A DNA stretch of 64,000 nucleotides from Chlorops oryzae (Eukaryota > Arthropoda > Insecta > Diptera > Chloropidae). This document shows, piece after piece, positions 34,472 through 45,012 of the stretch (the first letter of the stretch is position 1; every line of letters begins with the position of its first letter). The position numbers were made by a program, and so were the translations under genes. The DNA lies in the NCBI GenBank assembly GCA_020466095.1, contig CM035809.1:2515393-2579392 (forward strand). The letters are read 5' to 3'. The notes under the pieces are model-generated. The model saw only the letters and a list, made by a program, of their open reading frames with translations. It did no database searches and was not told the origin of the DNA.

Positions 34472-35860
34472 TAAAAATTTCAACAAAAAAAAATTGTTCT
34501 CTTGCTCTCTCGTGCATACAAAAGGGATGTTTTCGAAAAGTTTTTCATATGTCTGATACGTACACAATAGGGGTATTCACAAAGGGGTCGGAAAATAGTA
34601 AAGTCGAAAAATCGGAAAATTTTATCTGCCTAAAAAGTTGTGCAAGATACAAAAGAAGTTTTAAAATTTTTTAAGAAGTCGCAATTTTCCGATTTTCCGA
34701 CTTTCCAACGGTTTTAACACGCCTTTGTGAATACCCCTAATGTAAATCGAAATAATGTTTTCAATGTCTGTCAAACTGTAACGAATAGAAATTATGCAAA
34801 CATTGAACGTTATGTTCAGATATAAAAGTTTGAAAGGCGCAGAAATGTTGGTTTTTTATTAGAGCCTCAAACGCAATTGGCATTTCGTCGTTCTGGAGTT
34901 ATCTTCACGTATTTCCAAAATATATTTTTTTGGTTTAATGCATTTTTTTATATATATTTATAAGATTCAAAAGTCAGATGCGATTCTATCTTTTTGATTC
35001 ATTTTAAATAAAATGCTCGAAGACACTTTTTAGGGTGGAATTGATACTTGTTGATCTTAACGGTTAATCCTTTTAAAGACCACGCAGGCGTTTAGATGAT
35101 ATTTAATTGCTTTGTCGCTTCAAATACCTAACAAGGAATTGAAAATGTTCGTCAGTCTAAGTTTGCTACCAAAGACATAGTTATCTTGCAATGGAAAACT
35201 CTGAGCGATCAAAGGAAATAGTCAAATTAATGTACATATCGCACCCCGTCCACTAAAGTGGCACAACTCAAAATTTGCCATTTTTCAGAAAACGCGAAAA
35301 ACAAAATTCGTCGCAGTGTCGATCAAAGCAGGAAAAAAGACATTACGGCTTTTTCGGCCTTTTATAATGACAAAAATGGAATGGAATTTTTCCTGCAGGT
35401 AGACGGGTGACTTAGGAACAAGATTCATAGCATAACTCGAATTTCAGAAATTTTGAGTTGTGTCAGTTTAGTTGTCAGGGTGCGATATGTATCTTTCTCC
35501 TAGGCATGTGGAAATGCACCCTGAAGGAATTTTGAGATTTGAAACATTCAGCTATGTTCAATGCCTATAAATATTAATTGAATTGGTCATTTCGAAAACC
35601 TCATAAGCAGGGCTCGGAATTTGTTGACTTTTATAAATTTAAAGCATACTTTACGGGGGAGAAATTTTTTCGTTCCATTATTTTGAGAATAAGGTTAGCG
35701 AAGTGGAACTTCAAACCGCTTTCCTAACTTTAAAAAACTTCATATTGAAGCTAAAAATCGATTTGAATCTTAACTTCATGTGAGTTGAAAAGAAAAAAAT
35801 TTTACTCCATAAAGTATGCTTTAAATTTATAAATGCAACAAAACCCGAGCCCTGCTCATT
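34472..35860 (+). repeat. Duplicated segment, copy 2 (downstream of oskar)
   Basis: Second copy of 30473-31692. It contains the same TA-flanked MITE (35235-35489) and hAT MITE (35608-35854) plus an extra 170-bp insertion (34569-34738). Similarity ends just after the hAT element's right TSD. Confidence 0.9.
34569..34738. mobile_element. Inverted-repeat MITE, 170 bp, with empty site in oskar intron 4
   Basis: Ends AGGGGTATTCACAAAGG / CTTTGTGAATACCCCT with AAT duplicated (34566-34568, 34739-34741). The paralogous copy at about 30574 has the uninterrupted CACAATGTAGATCG. The class is unclear. Confidence 0.85.
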
Positions 35861-35862
35861 AA

Positions 35863-36600
35863 GGTAGTATTACACTGTTTGGCATTTGGCCAAATATTTG
35901 GAATTTCGGTGCCAAACACAGGTTCAAACAGTGTAATAGGCAAATATATTTGACTAAACATATTATTTGATCGTATTTGGGTTATGTTTGGCATATCGTC
36001 AAAAAGCCAAATATTTGACACTTTTTTTTCTGTGTAATTGGATTCGCTTATAAACAAAGCAAACTGTTTGCACGTATTTGGAATATTATTTTTGTTTGGA
36101 TATTCCTTGTCAACTGCAGAAAACAAATACAGCCAAATAAAGACAAAATTATTTTTAATTTCAACCTAAAATTGAATTTAAAAAAATGTCTGAAGGAAAA
36201 AAGAGAGTCAAAAAGGTTTCCATACAGTGGAGTGACACCGAAATAATGAAATTGATAAGCAATGTGGAAATGCGCGAATGTCTCTGGAACGCCCAGTTAA
36301 ATGATTATAAAAATAAAATAATCAGAGATAATGCTTGGAAAGAGGTGGGGCTTGAGTTTGAACAAAGAAATTTGGTGTGTGTATAGCTACCATGCAGACT
36401 TAAGCTTTCGCTGAAAAAAATTTGCGCCATCGCTATAACTATGGTCATCATCCTACACATTAGAATAAATGTTATTCCTTGTATGCTATTGAAAGCATTC
36501 AACGACATTTCATAAAATTTGATTTTAACTGGGTTCGAGATAATTTTCAAGAAATGAATCTTCCTCGTTAATATTTTTGTAGTATTTCATTTTTCTATTT
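35863..36600 (+). other. Region with a possible PIF/Harbinger relic around a MADF fragment
   Basis: Starts GGTAGTATTACACTGTTTGG with CAAACAGTGTAATA about 60 bp further, and shows repeated GCCAAATATTTG words. Harbinger elements often encode a MADF/Myb-like protein, and such a fragment follows at 36186. No right end was found. Confidence 0.35.
36186..36386 (+). pseudogene. MADF (Myb/SANT-like) domain fragment
   Basis: Residues 14-58 (WSDTEIMKLISNVEMRECLW ... DNAWKEVGLEFEQ) match the start of a MADF domain: first-helix Trp, the LWN..L..YKN block and the W of helix two. The frame ends at 36386 before the third helix, and no continuation with an acceptor was found. It may be a gene relic or a Harbinger-encoded DNA-binding protein. 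Confidence 0.5.
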
Positions 36601-36976
36601 TGTGTCATACCAGGATGTGATGAAATCAGCAGATACCGCTCTCAAGCCACTTTGTTTTAAGTTTAAGGCAAATAAACTTCAATTTTTCGTTTACATTATA
36701 TATCTCACGTGAATCGGCATCAATTTTCTCTTCTATTAAAGAAAATAAAACATTAGCTTTGTCTCGTTGACCTGCACCAATCCACAAATTAAACAATTCT
36801 TCATTTGTTATAACAACTGACATTTTAAATTCCTTTATTGGCAATTAAAATTTAATTTAAAAATTTTCAAAACGACTTGTTCTGATTGCAGTCAAGAAAA
36901 CATAAACATTAAAAATGTAAGAAAAGAATATAAGAAAGAAAAGAAACAAATTTTGTATATGTATATGAAACTATTC
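36600..36976. other. Non-coding stretch
   Basis: One 72-codon minus-strand frame (36626-36844, helical, no known family). Otherwise nothing. Confidence 0.35.
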
Positions 36977-37213
36977 GGGTGGTTTGAAAAACAAAAAAAA
37001 ATTTATTTCGGAATACAATACAAATAAGAAAAAGTTGGGAAAATTTTTGTCTTCTAAATTTTGTATTTCTTGTCTAGGCCAATGGCAACATTTGCGCGCT
37101 ATTGTATTCCGAAATAAAATATTTTTTGTTCGTATGTTCCTTAATATCGAGCTAAAGGTCAGTTGCATTTTAATTTTCTAATGAGAAAAAATTTTTTGTT
37201 TTTCGAACCACCC
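36977..37213. mobile_element. Inverted-repeat MITE, 237 bp
   Basis: Ends GGGTGGTTTGAAAAAC / GTTTTTCGAACCACCC are followed by A/T-rich arms. ATTTCGGAATACAATA and TATTGTATTCCGAAAT also pair internally. No clear TSD. Confidence 0.7.
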
Positions 37214-38120
37214 TAGCAACCACAACATGTATGAAATATATCGATTGCACTTGAACAAATATAAAATACAGTTTATGAGAATATGTTTAAAAAGGAACGC
37301 TAATAAGTAGGGCAACCAACTTTATGTTTCTTATTTTCCACAAAGAAGTCTTATTTTATGTCAAAAATTTGGTTTTTTTTTCGATTTCATTGCAAAGTCA
37401 AATAAAACTTTATAAGCTTATGAAAACTATGAACTAATATCGGTTAATCGCATCTTTCCATAGCCTAATGAGTAGAGGTCTTGGATATAAATAAAAATTA
37501 TACTATGAGTTCTAACAGAGTTCAAAACCATTAAAATACTCATACTTTTACTTCAGGTTCATTTAGCACTAAAAATATGATTTAGACTAGTGTTTGAAAC
37601 CGCATATTTAAAAAAATGGGACGAACTGGGATGTGATTTATACATTTTCTGAAAGCTAATGAATGGTTCTAAAAAATATAAAAAAATTAAAAAGGTGTTT
37701 TTCGGTGATTTTTTTTAAATTACTTGCAAATATTGATAATTTTTTTAATTTTATGTGAATTTGTGCAATATTTGTAGCTCTCGAAAAAAATCAACGTTCA
37801 TTTGTCGATATATTTTAGAATATCGAATTTTTTTATTCAAATTAGCTTAAAAATACAAAAATTAAAACGATTCAATAGACTAAAAATTGAAATTTTTAGA
37901 AAAGTTTTACATAAATGCTCAAAATCAATAATTTTTTTTATATAAAATCCGATAAAAAGCCCTAACTTTAAACTGATGTAATACCTACAAATATAATTTA
38001 TTCGTAAAAATATTTTGGCCTCTTTCTAGTGGAAGTTTTTCCTTTATAACGATACCAAATTTGCCTGGATCCGCTACCATAAAATTTTTGATTTTTTTCC
38101 ACTAGACAAAGCACTGTGCA
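37214..38120. other. Non-coding AT-rich stretch
   Basis: No exon or delimitable element recognised. Confidence 0.4.
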
Positions 38121-38396
38121 TCGGCCACTTTTTAGAATCACATGGGTAGACGTTGACGGTGACCTCACTGTTAGTCTGTGAAATATAGTGAAAAAAGCTG
38201 TCCATCGAGATACCGTGCGTTAGAAGTCCGATGTGGCCATAACTGCAGCAATGACGCATGGATAAATTTTTATGCCGGGTGGGAAAATCCAAACATTCGA
38301 GTCTATTACGGTAGTCGTCGTCGACGTCAAAAATAGACGAAGCGACAGATTCGTATTGCAGTAGTCGCCGTCGACGCAATATTGTCGTCGTCGTCA
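38121..38396 (+). repeat. Duplicated composite segment, copy 2 (left part)
   Basis: Copy of 33836-34112, ending at the CTAAATAC target of the outer hAT-like element. The unknown minus-strand frame here is 107 codons (38074-38397). Confidence 0.8.
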
Positions 38397-38404
38397 CTAA
38401 ATAC

Positions 38405-39686
38405 TAGTGTTGCAACGGATAGTGTATCCGGCCAAATGTCGGATATCCGGCTGACTGCGAGACCGAAAAGCCGCATATCCGGCTGCTGGATAGTTAATTT
38501 GTTTAGTTATATATTTTTAGGTTTTAAAGCCATATTGAACAGCGTAGCAATAGAAGTGGTTGTTACGAGTGGTTGCACCGGTTAGCGGAACTCAGAGATG
38601 GGCCCTTTGCACTACCACTAAATTTGCACTACCACTACTTGCTTAGTAGTAGTGCAAATTAATTTTTAACTATCACTAAAACTTTTAGTGCAAGTGAAAA
38701 TGATTTGCACTGTCACTAAAACTTTTAGTGCTAGTTAAAATCTTAAGTGGCAGTTAAAAAAATTTCCACTATCATAAAAAAAAAAATTTAATAATAAAGA
38801 TATAAAATCATTTATCAAATCAAGTGTAAAATCCTTTTTATTAATGATATACCTTATATCATATTATTTAAATAAGTGATGCACCTTCTTTATAGTTTCT
38901 TATTCTATTAAAGTACGTAGTGGAGCTCTACTTCAAATATGTCGAAGGCAGTTTTTCAAAGAGCTCTAGAATTGTAGATTCGATCTTATTTGAAAAGACA
39001 AGGAAAAATTCCCCACACATTACACATTTTTCTCTACGTATAAAACTCTACACACATTTCAGGCTTAAAGTTTATCTGCTTAGCTATTTACATTCTTTGT
39101 ATCTTCGCAAATCATTTCATTATATACGACAAGTTATTAAGATGTTCGCAGTTTTACAATCGATTTGATAAATGATTTTATATCTTTATTATAAAATTTT
39201 TTTTTTTATGATAGTGGAAATTTTTTTAACTGCCACTTAAGATTTTAACTAGCACTAAAAGTTTTAGTGACAGTGCATTTCATTTTAACTTACACTAAAA
39301 AATTAGTGATAGTGCAAATCATTTTCACTTGCACTAAAAATTTTAGTGATACTAGTGGTATTCAAGCAACAGTGCAAATCGCAGTGTGCAATATTTGCAC
39401 TGCTTTTTTTGTACGCAATTTGACAAGTGCAAATATTGCACACTGGGTTTGCACTGTTGCTTGAATACCACTAGTTAAAAATTAATTTGCACTACCACTA
39501 AGCAAGTAGTGATAGTGCAATTTCTCAGTGCACTACATATTTAGTGCATTATGCCCATCTATGGCGGAACTACATCGGGTTTCCTCCAATCGTTCCATTT
39601 TCAAATCTGCATTCATATAAAAAAAATACAATGTAGCCGGATTCTAAATTTAAGTCCGGATAGGTCGTACATCCGTTGCAACTCTA
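38405..39686. mobile_element. Outer hAT-like MITE, interrupted
   Basis: Ends TAGTGTTGCAACGGAT and ATCCG-TTGCAACTCTA, 8-bp TSD CTAAATAC (38397-38404, 39687-39694). The interior repeats GGATATCCGG/GTATCCGG. Without the nested 971-bp element and its duplicated target it would be about 303 bp. Confidence 0.9.
38593..39563. mobile_element. Nested hAT-like foldback MITE, 971 bp
   Basis: Ends CAGAGATGGGC / GCCCATCTATG, 8-bp TSD GCGGAACT (38585-38592, 39564-39571). Both arms (about 220 bp) are built from TTTGCACTACCACTAA-like repeats and their complements; the loop (38822-39165) is unrelated. The right side also has a short internal GTGCAAATATTGCAC-type palindrome. Confidence 0.92.
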
Positions 39687-39694
39687 CTAAATAC

Positions 39695-40660
39695 CTATTA
39701 CCGTAGTCGCCGCGTAAGTAGATTATTGTCGTTTTCTGTCGCTATTTATTTTGATAACGACTAGCAGGCGATATTTTTTGCTCTTAAAACGGTGTTTTTC
39801 ATTATTGTTATTGTTATTTTCATAAAATTTATTATATTTTCCCTTTAAAAAAAAGTGCTACCAATTTCATTTAAAATTAGTCGTCGTCGTCTCGAAATAG
39901 TACCGTAATAGCCATTAGGGGCGAAGCGACGGCTAACGTAATAGGCCCAATTCCCAATGGCAAAATACGTAATGCATGAACTTTTTAATTTAATGATTCA
40001 TTTATAAATTCAATGAAGTGGAACTGTCCACTACAAGGTTATCGGATTTGTAAGGAGTAGAAGGTTTTTGTTATATTTTCTACCATCAACAACCAAATTA
40101 ACATGTGCTTACAGTTCCAATTACAATGGTAATGCACGATTTTCCTAGGACATCGCTGTACAAAAATTCATTGCTTACGTAATTGGTAGTTATGTTGAAT
40201 GTTTAACTTACTTTGCCTACCTTTTCCCGTTGGGTTGTCAAGGGGATCGCTCCCGTCAGACTGGCTCGTCTTTTTGTTCAGTTGTTTTTAAGTGATTTTT
40301 TTTTTTAAACGATTTTTAGCAATATAAAATTTTTGCAGTATTTCATAAGTATTTGATTAATCTTCGTCTTAAAAGTGGAAATTTTTGAAAATGGCAAGTG
40401 TTTTGGCACGCTAAATCAACATAATACACATAATATAATAATTATACAGTGATAGATTAAAATATAGGCACGATTAAGAGACTTTATGAAGTAAGAAGGC
40501 CTGACAATAGAGAACTAATTTAAGAAACTAACCAGTCAAGCTATCATTTATATTCCAATGCATTGTAAAATTTCCATAAGCTTGCATACGAGAATAAGTT
40601 ATTGTCTATTTTGCTTTATAAAAAATTGAATTAACTTCTATTTTTTTACCCGTTTTGATG
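39695..40660. other. Rest of the GTCGTC-containing repeat, then intergenic DNA
   Basis: 39695-39960 continues the repeat interrupted by the outer hAT element (ATTATTTTGATAACGACTAGCAGGCGA here; similar words at 53048-53080). From 39960 nothing is recognised. Confidence 0.45.
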
Positions 40661-40671
40661 ATGGGCCATGA

Positions 40672-40804
40672 AAAATGAAAAAAACATAGAACAGAAACAC
40701 AAAAAAACACACAATTAGCATCCCCAACCGAACTGGAAGCTGAACACAGTGCCTCTTTCATCGTAAGTTGGCGTCTCAACTAACTACGCCACGGAGGCCC
40801 TCTA
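40672..40804 (-). mobile_element. tRNA-derived SINE, minus orientation
   Basis: On the minus strand the head has the A-box-like TGGCGTAGTTAGTTGAGACG and a degenerate B box (TGTTCAGCTTCC), followed by an A/T-rich body. It resembles the SINE head at 6210-6272. No TSD is convincing. Confidence 0.6.
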
Positions 40805-40996
40805 ATTTATTTTTGTAACAACGAAAAAAAACTTTAAATTCAAACTTTGAACACAGTCAGATATTTATTTTTATTTTTTTTATTGTTGAAAGTTAACTAT
40901 ATAATAAATTAGATAGCTAACAAAGCAGTCAGTCAGATATATTTAGTGTGTCTATTATTTTTTTTAATGACTGTAATCTCCCTACGATCGCTTAGA

Positions 40997-41002
40997 TATA
41001 AA
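40997..41002 (+). promoter_or_regulatory. TATA box of the defensin-like gene
   Basis: TATAAA, 62 bp upstream of the ATG, leaving about 30 nt to a likely start near 41028 and a short leader. Confidence 0.7.
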
Positions 41003-41063
41003 GCAGTTGATTTGAGAATCCAACTTCAAATCGAGTCTTAATCATCAAGTAAAGGCATCAAAA

Positions 41064-41261
41064 ATGAAATTCTTTGCCATCTTGGTCGCTGTCGTTGCTG
41101 TATTATTTATTTTCACCAGCCCAGCTGCTGAAGCCCGCAAACCCTGCGATGGATCCAAGGACATCACCTGCAGTGCGGATTGCGCTATAGCCAATTTCTT
41201 CAATCATCCCAACAAGGCTGGATTTTGTCTACCCAGTGGAGAATGCCGTTGCCTTAATTAA
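41064..41261 (+). CDS. Secreted six-cysteine, defensin-like peptide, 65 aa
   Basis: Residues 1-24 form a signal peptide (MKFF, hydrophobic core, AxA at AAEA). The mature part of about 41 residues has cysteines spaced C-x7-C-x3-C-x14-C-x5-C-x-C. The CxxxC and CxC pairs are the cysteine-stabilised alpha-beta pattern of insect defensins, but it lacks a strong cationic tail, and secreted venom-like, gut or reproductive peptides share the fold. Intronless, with a TATA box 62 bp upstream and AATAAA 21 bp after the stop, so it looks like a complete compact gene. The specific family is not identified. Confidence 0.85.
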   Translation: MKFFAILVAVVAVLFIFTSPAAEARKPCDGSKDITCSADCAIANFFNHPNKAGFCLPSGECRCLN

Positions 41262-41281
41262 GATAATTTTTGTTCCATAAC

Positions 41282-41287
41282 AATAAA
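41282..41287 (+). terminator. Polyadenylation signal of the defensin-like gene
   Basis: AATAAA 21 bp downstream of the TAA stop. Confidence 0.75.
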
Positions 41288-41299
41288 AAGTGGATTACT

Positions 41300-41740
41300 T
41301 ATAGAGGTAAATGATTCTATATGAAAACCACTAAACGGTTTCATTGCTATGAGGTACTGGTGAAGGAGTCTAGGATTCGTACACTACGGCCTTACAGAAA
41401 ACCGGCTGAAATCCTGAAACAATTTATCGCATCCGTTTTACATACAAAATAAATATTGAAAAGCTTTATATTATTTTTTGTTAATTTTAATTTTACACGA
41501 AAACCATTTCAATAAGGCAACATATTCTGGATAAGGTTGCAGGTTGCATGAATTTTACAGATTTAACTCCTGTTCGATAATAGCATAATAATAATAAAAA
41601 CTAAAGCAAAATGAAAGTAAAAGACAACTTCATGTTGCATCGAAATCTAGAAAAATCTAAAAATTAAAAAATTACATTTCAAAATCAGTTCTCTTTCCTG
41701 TCTCTCTTTCCTTACAAGAACATCACTCAGATTCTTTTCT
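41300..41740. other. Intergenic stretch
   Basis: Nothing recognised. Confidence 0.4.
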
Positions 41741-41746
41741 TAAGTA

Positions 41747-42211
41747 TTAAAAATTATCTTCAGAGTCACTATCGTTAAACACGCCTCCCATTGATGGCTG
41801 CAGCAATTCTTGATTTGTAGGTTCAAAGGAATGTGTTCCGTCCTCCACGTCCTGTGCAACGTCTTCATTTTCTTCTCCCACACAACGTACTCCCATACTT
41901 TGTGCTCCCATATTGACGTCCTGCGAAGTCATCCTTTTACGATTCGACTTTGCACTATACTTTCGTAAAATTGCTTGTATTTCCCAGATTACGCTTTGTC
42001 GGAGCTCCGGGCTTATCTCTTCCATTTGGCTTGCTACCCAAGCACCCAGCCAGGCATACTTCGGTGTTTTCTTTTCTTTCATCACTCTTCCAAATTGAGA
42101 AAAATTTCTGCACATCTCTGTTAACTGATTTCTGAATAAACAATCGTTTTGAACAGTGCTGCCGGGTTTTTTGCGAGCCTTCCCTCTAAATTTCACTGAA
42201 TTTCCCCCCAA
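41747..42211 (-). pseudogene. C-terminal part of a MADF/BESS-type DNA-binding protein
   Basis: Residues 45-90 (KYAWLGAWVASQMEEISPEL RQ ... EIQAILRKYS) resemble the BESS-like motif that follows the MADF domain in fly transcription factors: aromatic/Gly start, helix, then the IQ.IL helix. The remainder is acidic and Ser/Asp-rich (FNDSDSEDNF). The first 20 codons run into low-complexity sequence starting CAGTGCTGCCGGG (about 42155), which looks like a hAT-type terminus, so the apparent start is not the native one and the MADF part is missing. Probable gene relic. Confidence 0.5.
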
Positions 42212-42383
42212 AAAATAGATTTCCCTCTTAAAAAATTTTACAAAGTGCTATTATACACGAGCGTTTTTTAACGCGCTTTTCGTCACTCGGGTATCGAGTT
42301 TGTTGGATGGCGTTGTAGAAATGAAAGCGGGTTAGGCAAAGACGCAAATGCAGCTCTACCCCGCCGTCGTTCTAACTCGACAC
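42212..42383. other. Short intergenic stretch
   Basis: Nothing recognised except the TSD of the next element. Confidence 0.4.
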
Positions 42384-43504
42384 CAGGGTTCGGACTATGC
42401 TCCGATCGGAGTAGATCTGCTCCGTTTTTTTAAAATTTTTGAAATCTACTTCGCCACTACCCTTTACCTGAAATCTACTCTGATTTTTTCACTTCGCCAA
42501 ACTCAAAATAATTTTGTCTATGTCGCGATTTAGACGTAATCTTGACTAATGGAGATCAAAAATGTAAGTAATATGTAAATGTAAGTTATAAATGTTTGCT
42601 TCAAATAAATTTTTGACTTTTTTTTTTTATTTTTTTGTGTGCGAAAATGATAAATTCCAATTTACTACACAAAATTTAATTTCTACTCCGATTTTTGCGG
42701 TCTTCTAGTACGAAATGGGAGTTCCGTACATATAGTACTATAGGTCTAACTGTCGACGTCGAAAGGCCTCTGCCGCTAATAAGAAACTCCCCATTAGGCA
42801 GGGATAGGAAACTCAACTCTTTCGAGAAATTCACCAAAAAGCTACCAACAAAAACCTTAAGCAGGAATAGGAAATTCAACTCTTTCGAGAAATTCACCAG
42901 AAAGCTACCAACAACAATACGGGCAGACAAAAAGTGGCACTATGATGCCACTTGCAAGAAAATTATCAAAGAATCACTTCGTCGGATCGGTTTTTTATAT
43001 AGCTTTAGAAGTTATAATTGAAGCTTTAATAAATTCATTACGATATGTTTTTGCTTAATATGCACGAATGTTTTCATTTTGTAATAAATTGACAAACAAT
43101 TTTGACTACGGCTACGAATTTGATTGTACATAGAATTTAGTATTTTCGCTGAAACAGTGTGATCAAAAAGTTAAGTGGACAGGGTAGAACTAAAAAAACA
43201 ATTTATTTTTCTCCTTGATATTGAGTTTCCTTGATTAGTTTTATGTTTTTCAAGCTTTTCATATCATTTTATGATTTTGGTAGATATTTTATATGTAATG
43301 AACTCGAAAATCTTCCAAAATTAAAAATAAAAGTGGCAATGCATTTCACCACAGCAGAGCTACAGATTTCGCTGCCATAGCGTGCTTCTCTTTTCCTCAT
43401 GCTATATGCCTATGTTGAAGCAGCGTAGCTCTAACACATTGCAGGGATTAGGAAGAAGAAGAGTTAGACCTATAGTACTATATGGTTCCGTAGGCCGAAC
43501 ACTG
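42384..43504. mobile_element. hAT-like element, 1.12 kb, non-coding
   Basis: Ends CAGGGTTCGGACTA and TAGGCCGAACACTG, 8-bp TSD CTCGACAC (42376-42383, 43505-43512). It shares GCTCCGATCGGAGTAGATCT with the smaller relative at 21329-21697. It contains a local tandem duplication (42798-42917) but no transposase. Confidence 0.9.
42798..42917. repeat. Two-copy tandem repeat, unit about 60 bp
   Basis: Unit GCAGG(G/A)ATAGGAAA(C/T)TCAAC ... GCTACCAACA repeated directly (42798-42860, 42861-42917) with few differences, inside the hAT-like element. Confidence 0.85.
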
Positions 43505-43551
43505 CTCGACACGCGAGTGTACTAGTTTATAAAAAGAAGAAGAAAATCTAA

Positions 43552-44230
43552 AGCGAACCCGACACGGTACTGAATTCAGTACTGAACGCTATATGTGTGT
43601 TAGTGAAATAGATGTGTATGCGTCTCACTTATAACGAGGGAAGCGATTCAGTACGCAAAATCCAAATCGTTTTGATTTTGCGTACTGAATGGCTGAATTC
43701 AGTAACGCGTATGCGCGACATACTGAATTCAGTAACTGAATTCATTTGAGAGAAAATTTTACGGCGAGACGACGTGATGACGGACAACGATGATAAATCA
43801 TTTATTTTGGAATTCATTGAATTTTACCGTGGTTTACCTGCGCTGTGGGATATAAAAAGCCCAGAAGTTTAATGAAAACTTAAATTAATTTTTTTATTTT
43901 CTTAAAAACAAAAAAATACTGAATTAATTTTTTTTTTCTTAAAAACCTATGAACTGTTTTATTTTTTTTAAAAAGAAATAAAGACTGAGTTAAAAAAAAA
44001 TTTACTTGCCTTTATGAACTCTTTCAAACAAAAGATAATAGATTCGCATGTTTGATGCCACTACAACAGCCGCCAAAATTATTTTGTCCGCGTTTGACAT
44101 CGTCGTCTGCACTCGTTGAAAACAAGCGACAAATAATGAAGTATACTAAATTCAGTAACGTGTCGATGCAAACATACTGAACACGTACGTATGAATTCAG
44201 TAGGCTATTCAGTACCGTGTCGGGTTCGCT
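43552..44230. mobile_element. PIF/Harbinger-like MITE, 679 bp
   Basis: Ends AGCGAACCCGACACGGTACT / AGTACCGTGTCGGGTTCGCT, TAA duplicated (43549-43551, 44231-44233). GAATTCAGTA motifs recur through both halves. Its right half is similar to 20685-20800 upstream of the CARD gene. Confidence 0.88.
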
Positions 44231-44233
44231 TAA

Positions 44234-44611
44234 GAACTTCATAGGGGAAAAATCGTGTCCAAATATAGCAGTACTGGAATGTAAAATACCTCATATATAA
44301 AGGTTACATTAGCAAAATTGTAGCCTAATGTGCCCTTTTACATTAGGGCACAATACGACACGAATTCATTTAAGCAAACTCAAAGAGGGGTCGATATTTT
44401 CACATTCATTTAGATTTTGTGAAAAAGATTATTCATTTATTAAGATGAAATAAAATTTGACTGATTTGGAGTCATGTTAAAATGGTTATTTTTTTTATTA
44501 CATAACTCTACACCTCTGCTCATTACGTGTTCGCTAATCGAGACCAATGCAGCGACGTAAGGAATTGGCAAACAGCAGCTTAAGTGAAATAACTGTCTTT
44601 CAAACACATGA
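44234..44611 (+). other. Upstream region and original 5' UTR of the deformylase gene
   Basis: Contains a small hairpin (CCTAATGTGCCC / TTAGGGCAC, 44325-44350). The stretch ending ACACATGA (44604-44611) holds the original start codon (44608-44610) before the MITE landed. Confidence 0.5.
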
Positions 44612-45008
44612 CAGTGCTGCCAACTTAGGGTATTTTACCCTATTTTTGGGAGAAATTGATTTCAATTGGGTATTTTTTGGGGGTAAAATATGTTTAGGGT
44701 TTTTTGCGGGGAAAATGATTACTGAATCCAATATTTTTTTTCATTCATACCGCATAAAATTTTTTCGCTTGTCTTTCATCCAAAACTCGCTTGTTTCTTA
44801 AACAGCTTTCCATGTACCAAATTTTTCGGGTGCCATTCGATACATGGAAATGCTGACTTTTAACGATGGTTTTCTCACATCTCTACTTAGGACAATACAA
44901 CGAAAAACGGTACACGCATTTTTAGGGTAATTTAGTTTGAAATTGCCGGATTTTAGGGGTTTTTGAAATTTATTTAGGGAAAAAAATTTTTTGGAGTTGG
45001 CATCACTG
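44612..45008. mobile_element. hAT-like MITE, 397 bp, inserted at the deformylase start codon
   Basis: Ends CAGTGCTGCCAACT and AGTTGGCATCACTG, perfect 8-bp TSD ACACATGA (44604-44611, 45009-45016). The interior is rich in AGGGTATTTT/GGGG homopolymer blocks. The TSD contains ATG, so the gene retains an initiation codon on the 3' side. Confidence 0.92.
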
Positions 45009-45012
45009 ACAC

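Noticed and set aside
40965..40996. NF-kappaB site upstream of the defensin-like gene
   Set aside because: The best candidate (GGGAGATTAC on the minus strand) departs from the insect consensus at its 3' half.
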